From Panopea generosa (taxonomy: Eukaryota > Mollusca > Bivalvia > Adapedonta > Hiatellidae): 64,000 bases of DNA. Location of the stretch: assembly GCA_029582155.1 (NCBI GenBank), contig CM055900.1, positions 41,957,236-42,021,235 on the forward strand, read 5' to 3'. This document shows positions 33,801-46,386 of this stretch, in pieces (positions within the stretch are counted from its first letter, which is position 1; each line of letters opens with the position of its first letter). The notes under the pieces are model-generated. The model made no database searches. It saw nothing but the letters and a program-made list of their open reading frames with translations, and had not been told where the DNA came from. Made by a program: the position numbers and the translations under genes.

Positions 33801-35372
33801 GCAAACCCAGCCTCATGGTTTTTCATCTGGCAAACATGGGAGTGAACCCAGCCTCATGGTTTTTCATCTGGCAAACATGGGAGTGAACCCAGCCTCATGG
33901 TTTTTCATCTGGCAAACATGGGAGTGAACCCAGCCTCATGGTTTTTCATCTGGCAAACATGGGAGTGAACCCAGCTTCATGGTTTTTAATCTGGCAAACA
34001 TGGGAGTGAACCCAGCCTCATGGTTTTTCATCTGGCAAACATGGGAGTGAACCCAGCCTCATGGTTTTTCATCTGGCAAACATGGGAGTGAACCCAGCTT
34101 CATGGTTTTTCATCTGGCAAACATGGGAGTGAACCCAGTCTCATGGTTTTTCATCTGGCAAACATGGGAGTGAACCAAGTCTCATGGTTTTTCATCTGGC
34201 AAACATGGGAGTGAACCCAGCCTCATGGTCTTTCATCTGGCAAACATGGGAGTGAACCCAGCCTCATGGTCTTTCATCTGGCAAACATGGGAGTGAACCC
34301 AGCCTCATGGTCTTTCATCTGGCAAACATGGGAGTGAACCCAGTCTCATGGTTTTTTCATCTGGCAAACATGGGAGTGAACCCAGCCTCATGGTTTTTCA
34401 TCTGGCAAACATGGGAGTGAACCCAGCCTCATGGTTTTTCATCTGGCAAACATGGGAGTGAACCCAGCCTCATGGTTTTTCATCTGGCAAACATGGGAGT
34501 GAACCCAGCCTCATGGTCTTTCATCTGGCAAACATGGGAGTGAACCCAGCCTCATGGTTTTTCATCTGGCAAACATGGGAGTGAACCCAGCCTCATGGTT
34601 TTTCATCTGGCAAACATGGGAGTGAACCCAGCCTCATGGTTTTTCATCTGGCAAACATGGGAGTGAACCCAGCTTCATGGTTTTTCATCTGGCAAACATG
34701 GGAGTGAACCCAGTCTCATGGTTTTTCATCTGGCAAACATGGGAGTGAACCAAGTCTCATGGTTTTTCATCTGGCAAACATGGGAGTGAACCCAGCCTCA
34801 TGGTCTTTCATCTGGCAAACATGGGAGTGAACCCAGCCTCATGGTCTTTCATCTGGCAAACATGGGAGTGAACCCAGCCTCATGGTTTTTCATCTGGCAA
34901 ACATGGGAGTGAACCCAGTCTCATGGTTTTTTCATCTGGCAAACATGGGAGTGAACCCAGCCTCATGGTTTTTCATCTGGCAAACATGGGAGTGAACCCA
35001 GCCTCATGGTTTTTCATCTGGCAAACATGGGAGTGAACCCAGCCTCATGGTTTTTCATCTGGCAAACATGGGAGTGAACCCAGCCTCATGGTTTTTCATC
35101 TGGCAAACATGGGAGTGAACCCAGCTTCATGGTTTTTCATCTGGCAAACATGGGAGTGAACCCAGCCTCATGGTTTTTCATCTGGCAAACATGGGAGTGA
35201 ACCCAGCCTCATGGTTTTTCATCTGGCAAACATGGGAGTGAACCCAGCCTCATGGTTTTTCATCTGGCAAACATGGGAGAGAACCAAGCTTCATGGTTTT
35301 TCATCTGGCAAACATGGGAGTGAACCCAGCCTCATGGTTTTTCATCTGGCAAACATGGGAGCGAACCAAGCC
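33801..35372. repeat. 41-bp minisatellite, about 38 units
   Basis: The unit is GCCTCATGGTTTTTCATCTG followed by GCAAACATGGGAGTGAACCCA. Identity between units is very high. Variants (GCTTCATGG, GTCTCATGG, GAACCAAGTC, TGGTCTTTC, and a six-T slip) mark a 14-unit higher-order block whose marker GAACCAAGTC recurs with a 575-base offset (about 34171 and 34746). Units carry no spacers, so this is not a CRISPR array. Confidence 0.97.
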
Positions 35373-35632
35373 TTGTGGGTTCAATCCCTGGCCGGGTCAT
35401 ACCAAAGACTTTTAAAATGGTACTAGAAGCTTCCTCGCTTGATGCTCAGCATTTAGAGGAGAGTTCTAGGTCTGGTCGGCCCAGTGTCAGTATAATGTGA
35501 CTGGGTGGGATATCATACCATGTGTCTGCGGCATGATACTCCAGTGTGACAGCACTTAGAATACTGTCTCAAGTAGACACCGCCGCGATATGACTGAAAA
35601 ATTGTTGAAAGCGACGCTAAACACCATACAAC
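35373..35632 (+). mobile_element. tRNA-derived SINE, family B, inside the 41-bp array
   Basis: GTGGGTTCAATCCCTGGC is the box B part of a tRNA-like head. The body contains TACTAGAAGCTTCC, GAGAGTTCTAGGTCTGG, CCAGTGTCAGTATAATGTGA and CTGTCTCAAGTAGACACCG, and it ends CGACGCTAAACACCATACAA. Two further array units follow it, so it sits within the array. Confidence 0.75.
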
Positions 35633-35716
35633 TCCCTCTGGCAAACATGGGAGAGAATCCTGGTTCATGGCTTCCCTCTGGCAAACAAGGGAGTGAGCCA
35701 ATCCTCATGGTTTCCT
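35633..35716. repeat. two outlying diverged 41-bp units
   Basis: CTGGCAAACATGGGAGAGAA and CTGGCAAACAAGGGAGTGAG, each followed by a TCATGG block, are diverged members of the array left of the SINE. Confidence 0.8.
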
Positions 35717-36360
35717 ATGCTAAATAAATCATTTGAAACAAATTGTTATTCTGACATTTTTAAATGAATAACAATCATTAAATATGTTCTTAATTATAGG
35801 TCTGACAGACAGATAAAACAGCCCTGACTTAAGTGGCAGTCATCTATTATTACATACATAGATCTGGCAAAATCAATTAAATAAACAAACAATTGTTCTC
35901 TAGGCGGTGGTGGTGTATGTTGTACAGCTACTTTTACAATCTATGAAGATAACCGTCAAGTCCTTTACATGCTTACTGAAGATCCAAGCATATCCTATCA
36001 CCCGTGAAATGGGGAAACTACAGACAGTGTCACATGATCTCCCAATAAACTGTCACCGAATGCTGAATGTGAAGATATTGGGCTGATGGTTAGATAGTGG
36101 GCACAATAGAATGATAAAAGAATAGAACAAAAAGGTTTACTGGATAAACAAAAACACATACAAAATCCTTCAGTAGTCTAATCATCGCATAAGCACTTCT
36201 GGCCTTTGTCCAGTAGAGTTAGACATCAATTCCCCTTACCTGGTCCCAATGGACCCTAGCCTCTTTGTTTTAACAAACTTGAACGTCACAGTGATCATTT
36301 ATATTATATATAAACAATTTGGCTGGTCAGTTGTTGAAAAGAAGATTGTTAAATGATAAT
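35717..36360. other. unassigned sequence
   Basis: No gene or clear repeat seen. Confidence 0.4.
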
Positions 36361-36735
36361 ATACCTATGTTAAACTAGTAAGTCCCTGGGTAGGGCCAAT
36401 TTCATGGCCTGAGTAAACCTCAGAGAAGATCTTAAGGTGATACTACATGCAATATATAAAAGCTTCAAGCCTTGCGCTTTCGGTGAAGATTTTTGAACTT
36501 TGAAAAAAAACACAACAACAACAATTACTGATAAGTCCCTGGGGCCGGACCAAATTTGACCCCAGGGTCATGAATTGAAGAAAAATGGGACATCTTCATG
36601 TGAGAATGCTCCATACAACATTGTGAAAATCTGTCAAGTAGGTTTCAGAAAAGAAGTTGTTCATAGCAAATGTTAATGGCAGACGCATGACAAAAGGATG
36701 GACAGACCAAGGACACAAGACAACCACAAAGCTCA
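36361..36735 (+). repeat. interspersed repeat F
   Basis: TAGTAAGTCCCTGGGTAGGG with GCCAATTTCATGGCCTGAG matches TGACAAGTCCCTGGGATGGG with GACATGGCTTGAACAAAC at about 51720. An internal near-duplicate (ATAAGTCCCTGGGGCCGG) follows 165 bases later. The end GATGGACAGACCAAGGAC resembles the end of other mollusc repeats. Confidence 0.55.
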
Positions 36736-36846
36736 CCTGTGCACTTTCAGCTCAGGTCAGATAAAAATCTTTAAAAATACAAATTGGTTGTTCTATTTTC
36801 TTTTCCTAAATTTCCATATTAAAATATATTTTGCTCATTTTGTCAT

Positions 36847-37773
36847 AGATGACCACAAATGTAGGAGACAAATGACAACAGATGTAGGAAAAAGGTGACC
36901 ACAAATGTAGGAAACAGATGACCACAGATGCAGGAAACAAATGACAACATATGTAGGAAACAGGTGACCACAGATGTAGGAAACAGGTGAACAGGTGACC
37001 ACAGATGTAGGAAACAGGTGACCACAGATGTAGGAAACAGGTGACCACATATGTAGGAAACAGGTGACCACACATGTAGGAAACATATGACCATAGATGT
37101 AGGAAACAGGTGACCACAGATGCAGGAAACAAATGACAACATATGTAGGAAATAGGTGACCACAGATGTAGGAAACAGATGAACAGGTGACCACAGATGT
37201 AGGAAACAGGTGATCATAGATATAGGAAAAAGGTGACCACATATGTAGGAAACAGGTGACCACACATGTAGGAAACAGATGACCATATATGTAGGAAACA
37301 GGTGACCTAATATGTAGGAAACAGGTAACAACATATGTAGGAAACAGGTGACCACACATGTAGGAAACAGATGATCACAGATGTAGGAAACAGGTAACCA
37401 CAGATGTAGGAAACAGATGACCACAGATGTAGGAAACAGGCAACCGCAGATGTAGGAAACAGGTGAACAGGTGACCACAGATGTAGGAAACAGGTGACCA
37501 CAATTGTAGGAAACAGATGACCACAGATGGAACAAATGACAATAGATGTAGGAAACAGGTGACCACAGATGTAGGAAACAGTTGAACAGGTGACCACAGA
37601 TGTAGGAAACAGGTGACCACAATTGTAGGAAACAAGTGACCACAGATGTAGGAAACAGATGACCACAGATGTAGGAAACAGATCACTACAGATGTAGGAA
37701 ACAGATGACCACATATGTAGGAAACAGGTGACCACAGATGTAGGAAACAGATGACCACAGATGTAGGAAACAG
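36847..37773. repeat. 23-bp minisatellite, about 40 units
   Basis: The unit GATGTAGGAAACAGGTGACC plus ACA repeats with an insert variant GTGAACAGGTGACC every few units. The period is not a multiple of three but no minus frame has a stop, so minus frames of up to 266 codons stay open with a 23-residue cycle; these are artefacts. Confidence 0.95.
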
Positions 37774-38458
37774 GAAGCCATTAAACTATTTACGCCCCTT
37801 TCTAAAAATGTCTAAAATTGAACAAGAATTATTGAGAGGCAAAAAAGAATTGCTTACCTGAATCAAAATTATTTAATATTTATTCTTGAACATCTCTTTT
37901 GGGAATACTTGTTAAAGAACAGCAAGTTATTCCTACCAGTGTTAATTAATTAATCAAAGCATACTTAATTAATAAATGCATACTTAATGAAAAGCTTGCA
38001 ACAGAGTTTAAAGGCAAATGTGACATTTTCACCCTACTATATAACCTTGACTTTCAATTTAGGAGCCTGATATGTTACATACTGCCTCAGAGTGTTATAG
38101 GCATACACACTTATGCCAAGTTCCATCGAATGAACTGCAAGCAGTGCACACTTATGAGCAATTTAAATAACTTTAATTTAGGTGAAACACTGACACCGAT
38201 ACCGTGACAAGTACAAAAACTCCCCAATTCATAGAATAGTCAAGTTAAAAATCCAGTTGGTAGAACAATTTTTGATGAATCAAAGGTCACAACTGACATT
38301 AATTAACCAATAAGTTGTTTGAGATATAAAAGTTATATAATGCTATTTAAAGTTTGTTGTATACAACAAATCTCTATGGAAGGCTAACAACAGACACAGG
38401 ACAATCAGAATAGCTTTGCTCAGATGAGCTAAATATAAGTAGGGTGAAAGCAACCCAC
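37774..38458. other. unassigned AT-rich sequence
   Basis: Nothing recognisable apart from short TTAATTAATTAATC words near 37940. Confidence 0.4.
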
Positions 38459-38494
38459 CTCAGCTAATGTCTGTTTCAATTCCTGCTTGAAGAC
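38459..38494 (-). CDS. candidate 36-nt microexon, unknown protein (partial)
   Basis: On the minus strand an acceptor (TTATTTTGAATTTCAG) is followed by 36 bases and a donor (GAG then GTGGGT). In phase 0 they read VFKQELKQTLAE, an amphipathic helix-like peptide. The composition is richer than the AT-rich flanks. If joined to the 63747..63809 candidate (also phase 0) the frame would stay open, but there is no direct evidence that they belong together. Short matches of this kind arise by chance. Confidence 0.22.
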
Positions 38495-39397
38495 CTGAAA
38501 TTCAAAATAAGTAAGTTTAATATAAAATTGTTATAGATTTCCATTTCACAGACATGTACATGAAGGCAACTTCTCATGCTGTCACGCACATTTAGCCTTT
38601 TTTTAAAACTAATTTTGTGTTTGTCTTAAATTAAACCCCTATTAACTGAAAAGAAATATGTCCATTTTACGTAACCACTATCTACAATTTCATAGAATTG
38701 CCATATATTTCCAATTTGTTATAATTTTCTTGTCATTAGGAGTTATTAGTGCTTTTTATTCCAACTGCCATGTAGTCTTCTGCCTGAATTTCAGAGCAGA
38801 TAAAGCCTGCCAACTAGAAAATGCAGGTACTTTGTCTTAATATTGCTAATTGGCAATGGTAATTACAATCACATATAATTCTCTCAAGGAAACGACATTG
38901 TTGAAAAGAAGAGACCGATATTTGTTGAATTCACTGGAGACGGCTTTGAATTATCACCACATGTGTAACAGGGGAACTTTCAATTTAATTTGCACCTTCA
39001 TGAAGTTTCATAAAAGTTAATCATCAGACATGCTAACAACAAATGATTATTTACTGAAATTACTGAACGTTTAGTTTACAACGTTATTAATGAGCACTTG
39101 TCCTGTAGTTCACCACTGCCAATGTGTCAACTATGAAGCCCTGTGATTGTGTTGCGAGTCTTGTAACCATATGTTTCTACTTTGATTACCTGACTCACTG
39201 ATGATAGAGTCTATCCGGCATCTTATGAAATCAGTAGCACCGATTAATAGAGTCACTTAATAAAATATAGTGGGCATGGTACAAGTAAATTTTTTCACAA
39301 TCTTAGAAATTTAATCGAACAAAAGTTTCAGTTGAACCATAATATAAGATGCATTATTGTATAGCATCATTATTGTATAGCACGAGATTCTTGTAGT
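38495..39397. other. unique sequence; possible regulatory DNA at 38840-39150
   Basis: Complex AT-rich sequence with TTGCTAATTGGCAATGGTAA, GGTAATTACAATC and TTTCAATTTAATTTGC words. A plus-strand acceptor and donor pair near 38790..38830 encloses 32 open bases but is not convincing. Confidence 0.25.
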
Positions 39398-39520
39398 CAT
39401 TGTTATGTATTTCTTCATATAAAACAGCAGTACCTTGTAATCAATGTAATGTATTTCTTCATATAAAACAACAGTGCCTTGTAATCAATGTGATGCATCT
39501 CTACATAAAACATGTGTGCC
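39398..39520. repeat. 44-bp tandem repeat, three diverged units
   Basis: TGTATTTCTTCATATAAAAC with following AACAGTGCCTTGTAATCAA-like text occurs three times and degrades to the right. Confidence 0.8.
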
Positions 39521-39544
39521 TTGTAAAACACAATTTCCAACACA

Positions 39545-40735
39545 TTACCTTAGACACACTTTCATAACCATTTCCATGCACTTCCATACACAATATCCAT
39601 ACACACACTTCCATACACACTTTCCAAACATTTCTATACATAATATCCATACACACATTTCCATACATCATTTCCAAACATTTCTATACATAATATCCAT
39701 ACAAACACTTCCATACATCATTTCCACACATTTCTTTACACAATATTCATGCACACACTTTCATACACAAATTCAATACATTATATCTATGCAAGCACTT
39801 CCATACACCATTTCCACCCATTTCTATACACAATATTCATACACACATGTCCATACACCATTTCCACACATTTTATACATAATATTTATGCAAACACTCC
39901 TATACATCATTTCTAAATATTTCTATACATAATATCCATACAAACACTTCCATACACCATTTCCACACATTTCTATACATAATATCCATACACACACACT
40001 TCCATACATCATTTCCACACATTTCTATATATATACAATATACTTACACACACTTCTATACACCATTTTGACACTGTTATATACACAATATCCATACACA
40101 TACTTCCATACACCATTTTCACACATTTCTATACATAATATCCATACACACACTTCCATACATTTCTATACATAATATCCATACACACACTTCCATACAC
40201 AGTTTCCACACATTTCTATACATAATATCCATACACACACTTCCATACACCGTTTCCACACATTTCTATACATAATATCCATACACACACACACTTCCAT
40301 ACACCATTTCCACACATTTCTATACATAATATCCATACACACACTTCCATATACTGTTTCCACACACTTCCATACACAATATCCATATACACACACTTCC
40401 AGACACCATTTCCATACATTTATATACATAAAATCAATACACACACTTCCATACACCATTTCCACACATTTCTATATATAATATCCATACACACACCTCC
40501 ATACACCATTTCCACACATTTCTATACATAACATACAAACACACTTCCATACACAGTTTCCACACACTTCCATACACAATATCCATACACACACTTCCAG
40601 ACACCATTTCCACACATTTCTATACATAATATCCATATACACACACTTCCATACACTATTTCCACACATTTCTATACATAATATTCATACACACACTTCC
40701 ATACACCATTTCCATGTAATTTATACTCACTCATT
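39545..40735. repeat. 50-bp minisatellite, about 24 units
   Basis: The unit TTCCACACATTTCTATACAT, AATATCCATACACACACTTC, CATACACCAT has a 50-base period that varies between 48 and 54 because of slippage in the ACAC tract. The left part is more diverged (CAAACACTTCC, TTTCCAAAC). The minus frames of 65-99 codons at 40166..40669 and the plus frame at 39474..39932 are artefacts. Confidence 0.92.
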
Positions 40736-41353
40736 TCATATAACCTTTCCATACAATTTTTTTAATGAAGTTTAAATCAAAATCATGCATACATTATTTA
40801 TTTTTTGCTTGGATAGGTTTTTACTTAATTTTTAATGATGGGTTTTATAATGTTTTACAAATATCAAAGAGATAACTATTATTAAAGTTATTATCCACAT
40901 TACCCAGGATGCATCTGCAGCATGCATTACAAATATTCCAACAACACCTGGCAAATGACTGGATCTCCAACCATTAATCAAGATGTTATCAATAACTTCT
41001 GTATTTATGGTGTACAGTTGTATATTGAGAACTCGGCAACAAAGCCAGAAGAGTGGATATTTTCATATCATGGGAAGTAACCTGTAAAAACGTATTAGTG
41101 ATCAAGAGCTACTGCAAGCATAGGTAGTATTCCATGCTAACTGCTGATTTACAGCACTGCTCTGTTAATCTGTTACCACCCTGAAACCAGATAGGATACA
41201 ATGCCACAGATCATACAAGGGGGATTTACAATCTACACCTCCCCCCCCCCCCACACACACACACACCCCACATCCCCTCCAACACACTCCTCCACCCATC
41301 AGCATCAATTAAAGATCTTTATGACTGCTGTGATTACCCATTAAGTTAGCTGG
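40736..41353. other. unassigned sequence with C and AC runs
   Basis: GGATGCATCTGCAGCATGCA near 40909 is a short palindromic region. A C-run followed by (AC)n lies at about 41240..41267. No gene is seen. Confidence 0.4.
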
Positions 41354-41667
41354 TCATATGGTGTTTAGCCGTGTTTAGCCCTAGCCCGGCTTTCAACAAT
41401 TTTTCACTCATTTCACAATATTTTCTACTTGAGACAGTATTCTGAGCACTGTAACACTAAAGTATCATGCTGCAGACACATGGTATAACACACCACTTAG
41501 TCACATTATACGGACACAGACCCAACCAGACCTAGAACTATCCTCTAAAATGGTGAGTGCCAAGACAAGCTTCTAGTACTATTTCTAAAGTATTTTATGT
41601 GACCGGTCCAGGGACTGAACCAACAACCTTCTGCATGCTAGGCGGACTACCCATTGAGTCAAGTGGA
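41354..41667 (-). mobile_element. tRNA-derived SINE, family B
   Basis: This is the reverse of the 35373 copy. The left end (ATGGTGTTTAGCC...GGCTTTCAACAATTTTTC) is the tail. The right end on the minus strand is a complete tRNA-like head with GACTCAATGGGTAGTCCG as box A and GTTGGTTCAGTCCC as box B. This copy shows the 5' head that the 35373 copy lacks. Confidence 0.75.
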
Positions 41668-43244
41668 TTTTCAATATTTTGACTTACATCAAAACACCAT
41701 TACAGCTGCTTCCAGGGCATCAAGAATGACTTGAATAAATGGTGTACATTGTCTCTATATCTTTCTTTCTGTTAATTTCTTTCTTCCATTCCTATTAATT
41801 AAACCAGTCTGATTATTTTTTACCTTCTGTGACAAGAACTTGCACAGATACAATTCAATTTAAGTAAAAAAAGATTATTCTATCAAAAAACAACAATTTA
41901 AACATAGAAATAAATCTCAATTCTTCTATTCCACTCTGAGGGTCACTTCAATACTGAAATTTACACGAAAAAAAAAATGGTGTAAATGTATCATGAAGGA
42001 ATTGTCGCATTGTCACTAACAGTAATCTTTATATTTCATAACCACCTTGCTGAAAACCAAAATTTAACCATAACTTTCTGAGTTATACTCGAGCATATCT
42101 GTTTAAATAATGATCACATTTTGTGTTTGTATCACTAATTATAAACAGAGCTCAAATTTGAATTTAAATCATCAATAAAAGGACACTCAAACAGGGAACT
42201 TGCATTATATTATTGCATCTAGACTTGTTGAAATCATTTTGCCCAGAAAAGATAAACCCTTCATCGAAAAACTTGGATAATCATTATGAAACAATCTCTA
42301 TAATAAATAGAAAATACAATATCTCTAAAACATTACGTCCCACAACCGAGAGAACTACCAGTTTAAATATGCAAATGAGGTCAAGAGACGCAGCTCCCTA
42401 ATGGTTAATGAAAGCCTCAGTGCTTGTTAAAACGGAGTTACAAACGTCAATGTGAAACTGTTCTAATCAGAATGACTGTCGATTTTTGCATTAATTGATT
42501 GAGAAAATCTCAGCCGTCAGAGTTATTGTCAGCAAAAGTAACAAGTAAATTAGTTTTGGGTCATCTCACAAAGTGAGGAATTCAGAACAGAAGTATTAGT
42601 AAATTGACTTAGCGTAGGACCTTAATTGGTAATTTGCATTAATTTGCAAGCTTCCTTTTCTAAATTCTACTGATTTTTTTGCTAGGGCTTTGCATTTGAT
42701 GCAGATTTTATACAGAGGGAAACATAAATTTTGTACTGATTTTTTTTTGCAGTTAAAAATGACCTAAGTGACTGAAGTACTGTCTCAAGGTCACTTAAAT
42801 TTCACTGCAGACAACAAAGGGTTGAGATCCACTTTTGTCCCTGAAAAAGTAAAAAGTGGAAGAGTTTGTCAGTTTCTTGCCGAAGGACGGCAGTTCTTCT
42901 AAGTTTTATACACATGAATCTGAAGTCGTAAAGAAAAAAAAATGATTACTAGCTATTACATTTAAATATGTAGATATTCAGACCATTTCTTTCTTGTTTC
43001 AAATTTGAGAATAAAACTAACTGCTTTTATTCTGTTTCATCATGCTAATGCACTATAATTAACTTGATATATAATAGTACAAGATAATTCAGTTGATCAT
43101 GCTTGTTTAAAAGTTTTTAAAAACCAATATGTAGTCATTTTACTCTATTACTTTTAGCTGCAACAGAATTATTAGTAGATACTTAATAAATTGATTGCTA
43201 GAAGTAATGAAAATAGAGATTGTTTTCATCACCATTATCTGGTG
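41668..43244. other. unique sequence; strong regulatory-DNA candidate at 42160-42680
   Basis: The stretch 42160..42680 carries two perfect POU-octamer words, ATGCAAAT (42369..42376) and its complement ATTTGCAT (42632..42639), plus TTGCATTAATTGATTG and GGTCAAGAGACGCAGC words in non-simple sequence. It resembles a vertebrate- or mollusc-type conserved non-coding element. The 62-codon plus frame at 42213..42401 lies inside but has no other coding evidence. Confidence 0.3.
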
Positions 43245-43417
43245 GTTACTTTCTTCTTTCACATCACAGATACCATTTTTCAAATTGCCTTTCACACCAC
43301 AGATACCATTTCTCAGACTGCCTTTCACATTACAGATACCATTTCTCAGACTGCCTTTCACATTACAGATACTATTTCTCAGATTGCCTGTTGCACAACA
43401 GATACCATTTCTCAGAT
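43245..43417. repeat. 33-bp tandem repeat, five units
   Basis: ACCATTTCTCAGACTGCCTT plus TCACATTACAGAT repeats five times, immediately left of the 25-bp array. The period is a multiple of three, so all frames stay open (69-113 codons) without coding meaning. Confidence 0.93.
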
Positions 43418-43423
43418 CCATCA

Positions 43424-45815
43424 TACTGATCTACACACTGATCCGTCATACTGGTCTACACACTGATCAGTCATACTGGTCTACAGGTGTCTACACACTG
43501 ATCAGTCATACTGGTCTACAGGTGTCTACACACTGATCAGTCATACTGGTCTACAGGTGTCTACACACTGATCCGTCATACTGGTCTACAGGTGTCTACA
43601 CACTGATCAGTCATACTGGTCTACACACTGATCAGTCATACTGGTCTACATACTGATCAGTCATACTGGTCTACACACTGATCAGTCATACTGGTCTACA
43701 CACTGATCCATCATACTGGTCTACACACTGATCAATCATACTGATCTACACACTGATCCGTCATACTGGTCTACACACTGATCCGTCATACTGGTCTACA
43801 CATTGATCAGTAATACTGGTCTACACACTGATCCGTCATACTGGTCTACACACTGATCCTTCATACTGGTCAACACACTGATCAGTCATACTGGTCTACA
43901 TACTGATCAGTCATACTGGTCTACACACTGATCAGTCATACTGGTCTACACACTGATCCATCATACTGGTCTACACACTGATCAATCATACTGATCTACA
44001 CACTGATCCGTCATACTGGTCTACACACTGATCCGTCATACTGGTCTACACATTGATCAGTAATACTGGTCTACACACTGATCCGTCATACTGGTCTACA
44101 CACTGATCCTTCATACTGGTCTACATACTGATCAGTCATACTGGTCTACACACTGATCCGTCATACTGGTCTACACACTGATCCGTCATACTGGTCTACA
44201 CACTGATCCTTCATGCTGGTCTACACATTGATCCTTCATACTGAGCAATCATACTGGTCTACACATTGATCAGTCATACTGGTCTACACACTGATCCGTC
44301 ATACTGGTTTACACACTGATCAGTCATACTGGTCTACACACTGATCAATCATACTGGTTTACACACTGATCCGTCATACTTGTCTACACACTGATCCGTC
44401 ATACTGGTCTACACACTGATCCATCATACTGGTCTACACACTGATCCATCATACTGGTCTACAAACTGATCCGTCATGCTGGTCTACACATTGATCCTTC
44501 ATACTGATCAATCATACTGGTCTACACATTGATCAGTCATATTGGTCTACACACTGATCCGTCATACTGGTGAGTCATACTGTCTACACAAAGATCCATC
44601 ATACTGATCTGTCATACTGGTCTACACAATGATCCGTCATACTGATCTGTCATACTGGTCTACACAATGATCCTATACTGGTCTACACAATGATCCATCA
44701 TACTGATCTGTCATACTGGTCTACACATTGATCTGTCAAACTGATCTGTCATACTGTGTACACAATGATCCATCATACTGTCTACACAATGATCCGTCAT
44801 ACTGGTCTACACAATGATCCAACATACTGATTTGTCATACTGGTCTACACAATGATTCATCATACTGGTCAACACAATGATCCATCATACTGATCTGTCA
44901 TACTGGTCTACACAATGATTTGTCATACTGGTCTTCACAATGATCCACCATACTGTCTACACAATGATCCATCATACTGATCTGTCATACTGGTCTACAC
45001 AATGCTTCATCATACTGGTCTACACAATGATCCATCATACTGTCTACACAATGATCTGTCATACTGTCTACACAATGATCCATCATACTGATCTGTCATA
45101 CTGGTCTACACAATGATAATTCATACTGGTCTACACAATGATCTGTCATACTGGTCTACACAATGATCTGTCATACTGTCTACACAATGATAATTCATAC
45201 TGGTCTACACAATGATCTGTCATACTGGTCTACACAATGATAATTCATACTGGTCTACACAATGATCTGTCATACTGGTCTACATAATGATCTGTCATAC
45301 TGGTCTACACAATGATTCTTCATACTGGTCTACACAATGATTGTTCATACTGGTCTACATAATGATCTGTCATACTTGTCTACACAATGATTCTTCATAC
45401 TGGTCTACACAATGATAATTCATACTGGTCTACACAATGATCTGTCATACTGGTCTACATAATGATCTGTCATACTGGTCTACACAATGATCTGTCATAC
45501 TGGTCTACACAATGATTGTTCATACTGGTCTACATAATGATCTGTCATACTGGTCTACACAATGATTCTTCATACTGGTCTACACAATGATCTGTCATAC
45601 TGGTCTACATAATGATCTGTCATACTGGTCTACATAATGATCTGTCATACTGGTCTACACAATGATCTGTCATACTGGTCTACACAATGATTGTTCATAC
45701 TGGTCTACACAATAAACTGTCATACTGGTCTACACAATGATTCTTCATACTTGTCTACACAATGATTCTTCATACTTGTCTACACAATGATTCTTCATAC
45801 TAGTCTACACATATT
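43424..45815. repeat. 25-bp minisatellite, about 95 units, two subfamilies
   Basis: The left half (to about 44560) uses ACTGGTCTACACACTGATCC and GTCAT; the right half uses ACACAATGATC in place of ACACTGATC. A 35-bp variant with CTACAGGTGTCTACAC occurs four times near 43480..43610. A ten-unit block repeats with an exact 250-base offset (marker CATACTGATCTACACAC at about 43738 and 43988). Many units contain the palindrome ACTGATCAGT. Confidence 0.96.
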
Positions 45816-45837
45816 AACTGATACAAATCAAGTTCAA

Positions 45838-45985
45838 AGTTTTCCTGTGCAGAACCAGTACTTAGCATATGAAGAAAGAGTGTCTTTCTCAAGGACAAAT
45901 AGCTGTGCATGGCAGAGGGGTGGGGGGGTCAAACCGACAACCTTCAATCAAGAGTTTGATGCTCTACCACTGGACCATGTGCTCC
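45838..45985 (-). mobile_element. tRNA-derived SINE, family C
   Basis: On the minus strand TGGTCCAGTGGTAGAGCATC is a clear box A region and GTCGGTTTGACCCC is box B, followed by CTTTGTCCTTGAGAAAGACA-like text and the CAGAACCAGTACTTAGCATA tail block (plus-strand sense). A G-run interrupts the head region. The 96-codon plus frame over it is an artefact. Confidence 0.65.
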
Positions 45986-46386
45986 AGATAAGGCATGGTT
46001 CTTCCAGCACATACTGTAAACAGCTTAAAATATCTTTAAACTCAAATAATTATTTTCATAATTTTCCTAATATCTAACCCAAATATTCTTCTTCTTTGGT
46101 TTTAAGCTCTGACTTGAACATGGCACTACTTGACATTGGTGATATAGTCAGTATGTTAGCCCCTTGCCCATACTGTTTGTATGTATGTATGCATGTACAC
46201 AATGTCAGTGACACGCACAACCTCACAACCAACTGGTACAGAAATATGAGAAGTGAGTAAGAGGATCTAAACAGCTTCTTCAACTTTTGTTACAGAAGCC
46301 CAGATAGAAACAGTTATTAAAATTGTGTTTTATGTTTTAATCATTAATTAAATAATCCATCTCTGCTAATCTTTCTTTACCCACAG
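45986..46386. other. unassigned sequence
   Basis: Short (GTAT)n near 46176. A pyrimidine tract at its right end leads into the candidate exon below. Confidence 0.4.

Noticed and set aside
33801-35372. CRISPR array
   Set aside because: Units are contiguous with no unique spacers, in a eukaryotic context.
36843-37643. 266-codon minus-strand frame
   Set aside because: A 23-bp repeat artefact cycling every 23 residues.
38790-38830. plus-strand 32-nt microexon (acceptor TTTCAG, donor GTACTT)
   Set aside because: The donor is weak, the length shifts phase, and no neighbouring plus-strand exon supports it.
41600-41667. functional tRNA gene on the minus strand
   Set aside because: It is the head of a family B SINE; a matching body follows.
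43191-43536. 91- to 113-codon plus-strand frames
   Set aside because: They are open only because of the 33-bp tandem repeat and run into the 25-bp array.
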